Assembly: GCA_021201185.1 (NCBI GenBank)
Contig: JAJQFJ010000069.1
Span: 1-38,432 of the forward strand
Origin: Clostridiales bacterium
GTDB taxonomy: Bacteria; Bacillota; Clostridia; Oscillospirales; Oscillospiraceae
Direction: 5' to 3'
Length of the DNA stretch: 38,432 nt
Shown here piece by piece: positions 32,742-38,432 of this stretch; the first letter of the stretch is position 1, and every line of letters begins with the position of its first letter. The translations under genes and the position numbers were made by a program. The notes below the pieces were generated by a model, which was not told the DNA's origin, did no database searches, and saw nothing but the letters and a program-made list of their open reading frames with translations.

Positions 32742-32757
32742 AGCACATTATTGTGCT
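32742..32757. promoter_or_regulatory. Palindromic operator candidate for the HxlR regulator
   Basis: AGCACA-TTAT-TGTGCT, a perfect inverted repeat with a four-base spacer, four bases from the minus-strand -35 and just upstream of hxlR. It is the best binding-site candidate in the divergent region. Confidence 0.55.
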
Positions 32758-32792
32758 ATAGTTACCAAAAAGAAACTATGGAGGGTCATCCT

Positions 32793-33146
32793 ATGGAGAC
32801 AACAAAAGACAGCCAGACAGCCCCCGCAAAGGAACTGCCCGCCTGCCCGGTAGAGACGACGCTGACGCTCATCAGCGACAAATGGAAGGTACTCATTCTC
32901 CGGGACCTGATGCCCGGGACGAAGCGGTTTGGGGAGCTGAAAAAGTCCATTGGCCACGTCTCCCAGAAGGTGCTGACCGCCCAGCTGCGGCAGATGGAGG
33001 CCAGCGGCCTTGTAACGCGCACCGTATTCCCCGAGGTGCCGCCCCACGTGGAGTACACTCTGACAGAGCTGGGCTACAGCCTGAAGCCCATTCTGGACGC
33101 CATGCGGGAGTGGGGAGAGCACTATAAGGCCCAGAACGGTCAGTGA
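32793..33146 (+). CDS. HxlR family transcriptional regulator
   Basis: 117-residue winged-helix regulator. 'ACPVETTLTLISDKWKVLILRDLMPGTKRFGELKKSIGHVSQKVLTAQLRQMEASGLV' followed by 'VEYTLTELG' is the full HxlR signature. Its only Cys is C18 in 'ACPVE', the position used as a redox switch in YodB- and HypR-type members, which respond to quinones, aldehydes or disulfide stress. Start METTKDS at 32793 has GGAGGG about 8 bases upstream; an earlier in-frame ATG is embedded in the operator region. It probably controls itself and the divergent genes. Confidence 0.93.
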   Translation: METTKDSQTAPAKELPACPVETTLTLISDKWKVLILRDLMPGTKRFGELKKSIGHVSQKVLTAQLRQMEASGLVTRTVFPEVPPHVEYTLTELGYSLKPILDAMREWGEHYKAQNGQ

Positions 33147-33155
33147 GTCCCGGCG

Positions 33156-33710
33156 TCAGTTCCGCTGGGACACCTTCAGCGGGCTGTGCTTCTGGATGAG
33201 GTCGGCAAAATCCGTGTCCGGGGCCCCCAGGGTGGACAGCTCCGCCGTGCCGCCCTTCTGCTTCGTGCGCTCTCCCCAGGTGACGGTATAGGTCTTCATC
33301 TGAAAAACCACCTTCATCCGCCGGGGGCTGAAAAAGCAGCTCTTGACCTGGTCGTAGGGGATCTCCACCGTCCGGGGCTGCGCCCCCTCACGCCACAGGC
33401 TGGGGCGGCCCTCGTCGGTGATGGTCAGCCGGTCTTTATAAAAGGAGAGCTTCACCGGCACCTTTTCCTCCCGGACGCTCTGGTAGATGCCCGCCGCCCC
33501 GGCGATGGCCAGGGCCGCCAGGGCCAGCCGGGGGGCCCAGGGGAGGTCGCCTACGTCCACCCCAGCAGCGGCGGCCCAGATCAGCCCCACCGCCACCACG
33601 GCTCCCACCACGCACAAAAGGGCGACGCACAGCTTGATCAGCACCGCCCGCCCGGGCTTGGTGCAGGCCACCGGCTCCTGAATGGTCACCGCATAATCCG
33701 CAATTTTCAT
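33156..33710 (-). CDS. Two-helix membrane protein with PH-like C-terminal domain, unknown function
   Basis: 184-residue protein that I do not recognise with confidence. Two hydrophobic helices are visible (about 25-47 and 57-75). A C-terminal beta-rich part follows ('KLSFYKDRLTITDEGRPSLWREG...VEIPYDQVKSCFFSPRRMKVVFQMKTYTV'), resembling YcxB-like or bacterial PH domains. The ATG at 33710 has AAAGGAAC upstream and a good promoter ahead. Its stop is only 9 bases from the end of the convergent hxlR-type gene, with no terminator between, so antisense overlap of the transcripts is likely. Confidence 0.75.
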   Translation of the reverse strand: MKIADYAVTIQEPVACTKPGRAVLIKLCVALLCVVGAVVAVGLIWAAAAGVDVGDLPWAPRLALAALAIAGAAGIYQSVREEKVPVKLSFYKDRLTITDEGRPSLWREGAQPRTVEIPYDQVKSCFFSPRRMKVVFQMKTYTVTWGERTKQKGGTAELSTLGAPDTDFADLIQKHSPLKVSQRN

Positions 33711-33743
33711 GGCGATGTTCCTTTCTGTCGCTGAATTTGCCCT

Positions 33744-33772
33744 ATTATACGACAAATCGGTCGGAATGTAAA
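33744..33772 (-). promoter_or_regulatory. Promoter for the 33710 membrane protein gene
   Basis: Minus strand TTTACA (33767-33772), 17 bases, TATAAT (33744-33749). Confidence 0.8.
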
Positions 33773-33788
33773 GGGCGGGAGGAACCCC

Positions 33789-33817
33789 TTGCGCTTTTGG
33801 CCGGGACGCATTACAAT
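33789..33817 (+). promoter_or_regulatory. Promoter for PHP/fumarase-alpha genes
   Basis: TTGCGC (33789-33794), 17 bases, TACAAT (33812-33817), back to back with the minus-strand promoter at 33744-33772. Confidence 0.7.
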
Positions 33818-33857
33818 ATCCCCAGAAGCTCTGTATCTGGGAGGTCCTGCCGCCGTG

Positions 33858-34667
33858 ATGCTCATTGATCAGCACATCCACTCCACCGTCTCCTTTGACG
33901 GCCACAACAGCCGGGAGGAGATGGCCCGGGCCGCTCTGGGCCGGGGGGTGGGCACCCTGTGCTTTACCGACCACTATGACGTGGTCAACGAGAAAAACCA
34001 GCTCGTCCCCGTCTACGACTGGGCGCCTGCCCGCCGCCAGCAGCAGGAGGCGCTGACCGCCCTGGGCGGAGAGACGGAGCTGCACTACGGTCTGGAGCTG
34101 GGCAACGCCCCGGCGGACTTCGCCGCCGCCGAACGGGCCCTGCAGGAGCCGGGGCTGGACTTCGTCCTGGGCTCCATCCACAACGCCAGCGCCGCACTGG
34201 GCTGGCAGGACTATTATTATGTCAACTTCACCGACCCGGAGCAGTGCTATCGCTATCTGGACGACTACTTTGACGGCCTGGAGGCCCTGATGGCCTGGGG
34301 CAACTTCGACTCCCTGGCCCACCTGCCCTATCCCCTCCGGTACATGGCCCAGCGGGACGGCCAGAACGTGGGCCTGGAGCCCTATGAGGAGCGGGTCACC
34401 GATCTGCTCCGCTCCCTGGTGCGCACCGGCAAGGCCCTGGAGGTCAACAGCAGCAAGTCGGAGACCCTGATGCCGGAGTACGGCTGGCTGCTGGAGCGGT
34501 ACCGCGATCTGGGCGGGACGCTGGTCACGGTGGGCACCGACGCCCACCGGGCCGCCGACGTCGCCCGGGGCCTGCGGGAGGCCTACGCCCTGCTGGAGGG
34601 GAAGGGCTTTACCCGGGTGGCCCTGTACCGGAACCGGACGCCGGAGCTGGTGCCCTTTTGCCTGTAA
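33858..34667 (+). CDS. PHP-domain phosphatase, histidinol-phosphatase (HisK)-like
   Basis: 269-residue PHP-fold metal phosphoesterase. Metal ligands are visible in 'DQHIHSTVSFDG' (HxH near the start), 'CFTDHYDVV', 'GLELGN', 'FVLGSIHN' and 'VGTDAHRA'. Relatives include histidinol-phosphatase; no other his gene is in the window, so the role is open. An ATG at 33858 is used, but a GTG one codon earlier is better spaced from GGGAGG and may be the true start. fumarase alpha follows 33 bases later, suggesting co-transcription. Confidence 0.87.
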   Translation: MLIDQHIHSTVSFDGHNSREEMARAALGRGVGTLCFTDHYDVVNEKNQLVPVYDWAPARRQQQEALTALGGETELHYGLELGNAPADFAAAERALQEPGLDFVLGSIHNASAALGWQDYYYVNFTDPEQCYRYLDDYFDGLEALMAWGNFDSLAHLPYPLRYMAQRDGQNVGLEPYEERVTDLLRSLVRTGKALEVNSSKSETLMPEYGWLLERYRDLGGTLVTVGTDAHRAADVARGLREAYALLEGKGFTRVALYRNRTPELVPFCL

Positions 34668-34700
34668 CGCACCGAAAACGTTCAAAAGGAGAGAGAATCC

Positions 34701-35543
34701 ATGAGAGAGATCACCGCCGAACAGATCACACAAACCGTCCGGGCGCTCTGCATCCGGGCCAACTGTCAGCTGCCGGAGGACGTGCGCTGTGCCATCCGAG
34801 CTGCCCGGGAGACGGAGGTCTCCCCGGTGGGGCAGTCCATTTTGGGCGACGTGGTGGAAAACTTCACCTTCGCCGGAGAACGGCAGCTCCCCATCTGCCA
34901 GGACACCGGTATGGCGGTGGTCTTCTGTGACCTGGGCCAGGAGGTCCACATCACCGGCGGTCTGCTCTCCGACGCCGTTGACCGGGGGGTATCCCTGGGT
35001 TATACTGAAGGGCATCTCCGGTGCAGCGTGGTGGCCGACCCCCTCCGCCGGGTCAATACCGGGGACAACACCCCCGCCGTCCTCCATCTCCGGCTGGTGG
35101 AGGGAGACCTGCTGTCCATCACCGTGGCTCCCAAGGGCTTCGGCAGTGAAAATATGGCCAGCCTCTCCATGCTCAAGCCCTCCGTCACCCGGGAGCAGGT
35201 GGAGGATACCATTGTGGAGGCAGTCTCCCGGGCGGGCTCCAACCCCTGTCCCCCGGTCATCGTGGGCGTGGGCCTGGGAGGCGACTTCGAGCTGGCGGCC
35301 CAGCTCTCCAAGCGCGCCCTCCTCCGCCCACTGGACGAGGACAACCCGGACCCCTATTACCGGGAGATGGAGGGGCGTATCCTGGAGAAGGTCAACCGTC
35401 TGGGCATCGGTCCCCAGGGGCTGGGAGGACGCACCACCGCCCTGAAGGTGAGCATCCTGGCCCACCCCACCCATATCGCCGGGCTGCCCTGCGCCGTCAA
35501 TCTGAACTGCCATGTGGCCCGGCACGCCTCGGCGGTGCTGTGA
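34701..35543 (+). CDS. Class I fumarase / L-tartrate dehydratase alpha subunit, no beta subunit adjacent
   Basis: 280-residue FeS hydro-lyase alpha subunit. Candidate 4Fe-4S ligands are C66 ('LPICQDTGM'), C183 ('GSNPCPPVIVGVGLGGDFE') and C264 or C270 ('GLPCAVNLNCH'). Length matches FumA-alpha/TtdA. Such enzymes need a beta subunit, usually the next gene; here a short terminator and then hpf follow, so beta must be elsewhere or lost. Fumarate versus tartrate cannot be decided from sequence. The ATG at 34701 has AAAGGAGAG upstream. It may work with the oad operon in C4-acid metabolism, which is inference. Confidence 0.88.
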   Translation: MREITAEQITQTVRALCIRANCQLPEDVRCAIRAARETEVSPVGQSILGDVVENFTFAGERQLPICQDTGMAVVFCDLGQEVHITGGLLSDAVDRGVSLGYTEGHLRCSVVADPLRRVNTGDNTPAVLHLRLVEGDLLSITVAPKGFGSENMASLSMLKPSVTREQVEDTIVEAVSRAGSNPCPPVIVGVGLGGDFELAAQLSKRALLRPLDEDNPDPYYREMEGRILEKVNRLGIGPQGLGGRTTALKVSILAHPTHIAGLPCAVNLNCHVARHASAVL

Positions 35544-35551
35544 GGACGGCG

Positions 35552-35569
35552 AATCCTGAAAGGATTTTT
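35552..35569 (+). terminator. Short terminator after fumarase alpha
   Basis: AATCCT-GAA-AGGATT (35552-35566) followed by TTT. The stem is only six pairs, so termination may be partial. Confidence 0.5.
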
Positions 35570-35608
35570 ACAAAATTTACATTTTAGTCTTTTCCTTTTC
35601 CAAAAGTG

Positions 35609-35617
35609 TGGTATAAT
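35609..35617 (+). promoter_or_regulatory. Extended -10 promoter for hpf
   Basis: TGGTATAAT is a perfect extended -10. No good -35 is visible, which could allow control by another factor or by growth phase. Confidence 0.65.
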
Positions 35618-35674
35618 AGGGTTCACAGAAGAGGGACTCCCTTCTTCACGCCGCAAGGAAGGAGCTGAATTGCA

Positions 35675-36217
35675 GTGAAATTCGCATTCATCGACAAGAA
35701 ATCCCCTCAGCCGGAAAAGGTCCTTGCCTATGCCGAGAAAAAGGTGGGTAAGCTGGATCGGTACTTCCGTTCAGACGCCGAGGCCACTGTCCGTTTCCAG
35801 GAGAAGAAACGGGGCCAGGTCAAGCTGGAGGTCACTGTGCGTACCGACAATGCTATCTTCCGCTCCGAGACCTATTCTGACTCCATGTATTCCGCCATCG
35901 ACGCCGCTGTGGATACCATCGAGGGTCAGATCCGGAAGAACAAGACCCGCCTGTCCAAGCGTCTGCGCACCGACGCATTCGATCCGGTGGAGTTCACCGG
36001 AGTGGAGGGCAACGAACCCGAGGCCGATACCCCTCTGGAGATCGCCCGGGCCAAGCGGTTCCCCCTGCGTCCCATGAGCGTAGAGGAGGCAGTGCTCCAG
36101 ATGAATCTTCTGGGCCACACCTTCTTCGCCTTCCGCGACGCCGACGAGGGCGAGGCGTTCGCCGTGGTCTATGCCCGTGAGGACGGCGGCTACGGCCTGA
36201 TCGTCGATCAGTCGTGA
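35675..36217 (+). CDS. hpf: Long-form ribosome hibernation promoting factor
   Basis: 180-residue HPF. The N-terminal domain (about 1-100, 'KVLAYAEKKVGKLDRYF', 'KLEVTVRTDNAIFRSE', 'MYSAIDAAVDTIEGQIRKNKTRL') binds the decoding site. The C-terminal domain ('AKRFPLRPMSVEEAVLQMNLLGHTFFAFRDADEGEAFAVVYAREDGGYGLI') makes 100S dimers, as in most Firmicutes. The start is GTG at 35675, with AAGGAAGGAG about 10 bases upstream; no ATG is available nearby. Monocistronic, with its own promoter and a downstream hairpin. Confidence 0.94.
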   Translation: MKFAFIDKKSPQPEKVLAYAEKKVGKLDRYFRSDAEATVRFQEKKRGQVKLEVTVRTDNAIFRSETYSDSMYSAIDAAVDTIEGQIRKNKTRLSKRLRTDAFDPVEFTGVEGNEPEADTPLEIARAKRFPLRPMSVEEAVLQMNLLGHTFFAFRDADEGEAFAVVYAREDGGYGLIVDQS

Positions 36218-36254
36218 GGAGAGCGTCTACCGCTCTACATAGCAGCATAGCATT

Positions 36255-36281
36255 GCGGGGTCTGCTCCAGGCAGACCCCGC
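36255..36281 (+). terminator. Hairpin after hpf
   Basis: Perfect 11-bp stem GCGGGGTCTGC (36255-36265) with 36271-36281, five-base loop. No T-run, so it may be partial, allowing reading into the small gene downstream. Confidence 0.55.
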
Positions 36282-36314
36282 ATCAGATTGAAAAAGCAAG
36301 GAGAGATCGTTTTC

Positions 36315-36422
36315 ATGCATGAGATTTTAAGCTGGCTGGGCGTATTTTTCATCGCCATCGCCGCGATGAAGGCGACGTGGGCGCAGGTCCTCTACCGGAA
36401 GGAGAGAAAGGGCCGCGAGTAA
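36315..36422 (+). CDS. Small membrane protein, 35 residues
   Basis: Frame MHEILSWLGVFFIAIAAM followed by 'KATWAQVLYRKERKGRE'. It has one hydrophobic helix (about 5-20) and a basic cytoplasmic tail. AAGGAGAG lies 9 bases before the ATG, and a strong terminator follows at 36481. I recognise no family. The good ribosome site, helix plus positive tail and clean boundaries support a real gene, expressed with hpf or from an unseen promoter. Confidence 0.6.
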   Translation: MHEILSWLGVFFIAIAAMKATWAQVLYRKERKGRE

Positions 36423-36480
36423 GCGTCTGCCCGGCTCCTGCCACCATATGGCGAACAGGCCACGATTATGCATAGCAATG

Positions 36481-36517
36481 AAAAAATCCTGAAACCGCAG
36501 AGGTTTCAGGATTTTTT
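36481..36517. terminator. Strong bidirectional terminator
   Basis: Perfect 16-bp stem (36481-36496 with 36502-36517, loop GCAGA) with A/T runs at both ends, serving the plus-strand small gene and the minus-strand tRNA unit. Confidence 0.92.
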
Positions 36518-36521
36518 CCAG

Positions 36522-36595
36522 TGGAGACTACTGGACTCGAACCAGTGGCCTCATGCGTGTGAAGCATGCGCTCTAACCAGCTGAGCTAAGCCTCC
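36522..36595 (-). tRNA. tRNA-Val (anticodon CAC)
   Basis: 74-base cloverleaf. The acceptor GGAGGCT pairs with AGTCTCC with one G-U. D-arm GCTC/GAGC, anticodon stem CATGC/GCATG with loop TTCACAC giving anticodon CAC, T-arm ACTGG/CCAGT with TTCGAGT. CCA is not encoded. Last tRNA of the unit. Confidence 0.93.
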
Positions 36596-36599
36596 AGAC

Positions 36600-36671
36600 T
36601 GACCCGTACGGGAATCGAACCCATGTTTCCGCCGTGAAAGGGCGGTGTCTTAGCCGCTTGACCAACGGGCC
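36600..36671 (-). tRNA. tRNA-Glu (anticodon TTC)
   Basis: 72-base cloverleaf. Acceptor GGCCCGT/ACGGGTC, anticodon stem CCGCC/GGCGG with loop CTTTCAC giving anticodon TTC, T-arm with TTCGATT. Only four bases separate it from tRNA-Val. Confidence 0.94.
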
Positions 36672-36697
36672 ATGGGCTTTCTCCAGAGGAGAAAAAG

Positions 36698-36771
36698 TAG
36701 CGGCGACTGGATTTGAACCAGTGACACCACGGGTATGAACCGTGTGCTCTAGCCAACTGAGCTACGCCGCC
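36698..36771 (-). tRNA. tRNA-Met, elongator type (anticodon CAT)
   Basis: 74-base cloverleaf. Acceptor GGCGGCG/CGCCGCT, anticodon stem CACGG/CCGTG with loop TTCATAC giving CAT, T-loop TTCAAAT. The paired first acceptor base and GGCGGCG start are those of elongator rather than initiator tRNA-Met. First tRNA of the unit. Confidence 0.94.
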
Positions 36772-36810
36772 ATGTCGCACAGATAACAGTCTCGTCACAG
36801 CGCAGGTATT

Positions 36811-36839
36811 ATTATACCCATGGGGTCACCCTTTGTCAA
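36811..36839 (-). promoter_or_regulatory. Consensus promoter for the tRNA unit
   Basis: Exact TTGACA (36834-36839), 17 bases, exact TATAAT (36811-36816) on the minus strand, about 40 bases before tRNA-Met. The perfect match fits high stable-RNA expression. Confidence 0.92.
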
Positions 36840-36848
36840 GTGGGAATT

Positions 36849-37796
36849 TCAAAAAGGGGACGAATTTTGCCCCGGCCGCACGTCCTCCCGGCGGACCCTG
36901 TCCCAGGAGAAACCGTTCACCAGCTCTCTCGCGGAGACCGGCTCCGGCCGGTCCATGAGCCCCGCCCAAAAGGCCAGACGGCCCACCACCGCCTCCGGGG
37001 TCTGCCCCGAGGCCCGGATGGCCCCCAGGTCCAGATCCCGGTCCCGCTTGGACAGCCGCCGCCCGTCGGCAGAGAGGAGCAGGGGGACGTGGGCATAGGT
37101 CGGGTGCGCAAATCCCAGCACCTCCTGGAGCCAGAGCTGCCGGGGGGTGGAGGAGAGCAGGTCACGCCCCCGCACCACCTCGGTGACCCCCATCAACCCG
37201 TCGTCCACCACCACCGCCAGCTGATAGGCGTGGACGCCGTCCGTCCGGCGGAGGATGAAGTCCCCGCAGTCCCGGGCCAGATTTTCCCGGCAGGCTCCCT
37301 GGAGCCGGTCAGTAAACGCGATCTCCCGGTCGGGAACACGGATGCGCAGGGCGGGGCGGCGGAGGGTGGCCCTGCGCGCCTGTTCCTCCGGGGAGAGGTC
37401 ACGGCAGGTGCCGGGGTAGATGAACGTCCCGTCAGAAGCGTGGGGCGCGGAGGCGGCGTGGAGCTCTCCCCGGGTGCAGAAGCAGGGATAGAGCAGACCG
37501 CGCTCCTGCAGAAGGTCCAGATAGTGGGCATAAATCTCCCGTCGGCGGCTCTGGCAGCAGGCGGTTTCCCCGTCAACGCCGCCCTCGTCCCAGTCCAGCC
37601 CCAGCCAGTGCAGATCGTCCTCCACCTGCCGGGCGTAGTCAGTTCGGCACCGCTCCGGGTCCAGGTCCTCGATCCGCAGAAGCATCCGCCCGCCCACAGA
37701 CCGGACGGACAGCCAGGCCAGCAGGCAGGAGAAGGCGTTGCCCAGATGCATCCGCCCGCTGGGACTGGGGGCAAAGCGACCTGTGATAGTTGACAT
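36849..37796 (-). CDS. gluQ: Glutamyl-Q tRNA(Asp) synthetase
   Basis: 315-residue paralogue of the GluRS catalytic domain that puts glutamate on the queuosine base of tRNA-Asp. 'RFAPSPSGRMHLGNAFSCLLAW' holds the HIGH-like motif, 'RRLSKRDRDLDL' the KMSKS-like motif, and 'CFCTRGEL...YPGTC' the zinc site. It ends soon after the catalytic domain and lacks an anticodon-binding domain, which distinguishes it from GluRS. The ATG at 37796 has GGAGGT 6 bases upstream. Its stop lies next to the tRNA promoter. Confidence 0.94.
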   Translation of the reverse strand: MSTITGRFAPSPSGRMHLGNAFSCLLAWLSVRSVGGRMLLRIEDLDPERCRTDYARQVEDDLHWLGLDWDEGGVDGETACCQSRRREIYAHYLDLLQERGLLYPCFCTRGELHAASAPHASDGTFIYPGTCRDLSPEEQARRATLRRPALRIRVPDREIAFTDRLQGACRENLARDCGDFILRRTDGVHAYQLAVVVDDGLMGVTEVVRGRDLLSSTPRQLWLQEVLGFAHPTYAHVPLLLSADGRRLSKRDRDLDLGAIRASGQTPEAVVGRLAFWAGLMDRPEPVSARELVNGFSWDRVRREDVRPGQNSSPF

Positions 37797-37823
37797 AACA
37801 ATACCTCCAGCGGGCAGACTGAA

Positions 37824-37851
37824 ACCGGCCCCCGCAGAGGCGGGAGCCGGT
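37824..37851 (-). terminator. Hairpin between the sugar-ABC ATPase gene and gluQ
   Basis: ACCGGC-CCCGC pairs with GCGGG-GCCGGT around one mismatch (11 pairs, AGAG loop). T-richness is better on the plus side than the minus side, so minus-strand termination may be incomplete. Confidence 0.5.
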
Positions 37852-37886
37852 CGGTTTTATGGTGAATGTGACAACAGGGATGATGC

Positions 37887-38432
37887 TCAATACTTCTTGC
37901 AGACAGGAGCATTGGCGGCGGCGGACTCGGGGTCGAACCACACCAGGTTATTGCCGGTCTGCTTGTCGAACAGCTGGAGCAGGTCGGCGGGGAAGGTGAA
38001 GTGGACCGTCTTGGTGCTGCCGTCGATCAGGCCCTGATCCAGGCCCACGGTGGAGACCACCAGGACCACCTCGTCGCCGTTGCAGTCGGTGTGCAGATGC
38101 AGGGAGGAACCCATCATCTCGCAGACCTCCGCGCTGGCGCTCAGGCCGCCCTCGCCCAGGGTGACGTGCTCAGGACGGATACCGGCGACGATGTCGCAGG
38201 GCTGCTGATTGTTGGCGCGAAGGGCCTTCTGATGCAGCTCGGACAGCTCGAAGTCGGTGCCCTTGATCTGGGCATAGTACTTGCCCTTCTTGACGATCAG
38301 CTTGGCGTCGTTGAAGAAGTTCATCTGCGGAGTGCCGATGAAGCCTGCCACGAACAGGTTCACGGGGCAGTTGAACAGCTCCTGGGGAGTGCCGATCTGG
38401 TTGACGAAGCCGTCCTTCATGATGACGATACG
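37887..38432 (-). CDS. Sugar ABC transporter ATP-binding protein, C-terminal part (UgpC/MsmK type)
   Basis: About 181 residues of the C-terminal end; the frame runs off the window edge, and the internal Met at 38420 is not the start. '[40 protein letters not shown]' is the end of the ATPase domain in the MalK/UgpC/MsmK family. It is followed by the OB-fold regulatory domain ('[18 protein letters not shown]', '[27 protein letters not shown]'). Such ATPases often serve several carbohydrate importers. Walker motifs lie outside the window. Confidence 0.9.
   Translation of the reverse strand, partial: RIVIMKDGFVNQIGTPQELFNCPVNLFVAGFIGTPQMNFFNDAKLIVKKGKYYAQIKGTDFELSELHQKALRANNQQPCDIVAGIRPEHVTLGEGGLSASAEVCEMMGSSLHLHTDCNGDEVVLVVSTVGLDQGLIDGSTKTVHFTFPADLLQLFDKQTGNNLVWFDPESAAANAPVCKKY

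Noticed and set aside
33156..35525. 789-codon minus-strand open frame
   Set aside because: Only the first-encoded 184 residues from the ATG at 33710 are gene-like; the rest is antisense to the PHP and fumarase-alpha genes.
36849..37796. Second glutamyl-tRNA synthetase
   Set aside because: Only 315 residues, no anticodon-binding domain, and the zinc-site pattern is that of GluQ-RS.

Overview
The window reads as chromosome of a GC-rich Gram-positive anaerobe, most likely a gut Clostridia of the Oscillospiraceae type (Flavonifractor/Lawsonibacter-like). This is inference. It rests on GC-rich coding with AT-rich TTGACA/TATAAT promoters, AGGAGG ribosome sites, a methionine T-box, a Na+-pumping oxaloacetate decarboxylase, long-form HPF, short SerA, and palindromic intergenic repeats of a kind I recall from that group. 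No phage, plasmid, IS or CRISPR signal was seen.

Layout. (1) 1-10480, minus strand: housekeeping block smc, ftsY, rph, rdgB, yhbY, a fused nadD-yqeK gene, rsfS and leuS (cut by the window edge), interrupted by two palindromic repeat elements. (2) 10496-12988, minus: LysR regulator with nitroreductase, and a PAP2 phosphatase with a structured leader. (3) 13131-18077, plus: HAD phosphatase, adenine deaminase, then serC and serA for serine synthesis. (4) 18092-22464: metN-metI-metQ (minus) behind a T-box with an AUG specifier, diverging from cysK (plus), whose leader holds a possible 15-codon peptide. Serine, cysteine and methionine supply are thus adjacent. (5) 22488-25973, plus: DUF1294 protein, split ThrE-type exporter, ECF sigma factor with a membrane partner. 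(6) 26035-30335, minus: XRE-type membrane regulator and the oadA-oadG-biotin carrier-oadB operon. (7) 30444-33146: an ADP-ribosylation locus of SirTM-type sirtuin, zinc macrodomain hydrolase and FMN-binding split-barrel protein (minus), diverging from an HxlR regulator (plus). (8) 33156-38432: membrane protein of unknown role, PHP phosphatase with a lone fumarase alpha subunit, hpf, a 35-residue membrane protein, three tRNAs (Met, Glu, Val) behind a consensus promoter, gluQ, and the end of a sugar-ABC ATPase.

The most interesting system is region 7. SirTM sirtuins and zinc macrodomains are known as a writer/eraser pair acting on a lipoylated GcvH-like carrier. Here the carrier and lipoate ligase are missing, and a flavin-type protein plus a likely thiol-based HxlR switch sit in their place. 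Other points of interest are the NadD-YqeK fusion, the cysK leader peptide, the four-hairpin repeats, the 24-bp perfect palindrome before the PAP2 gene, and the orphan fumarase alpha subunit.
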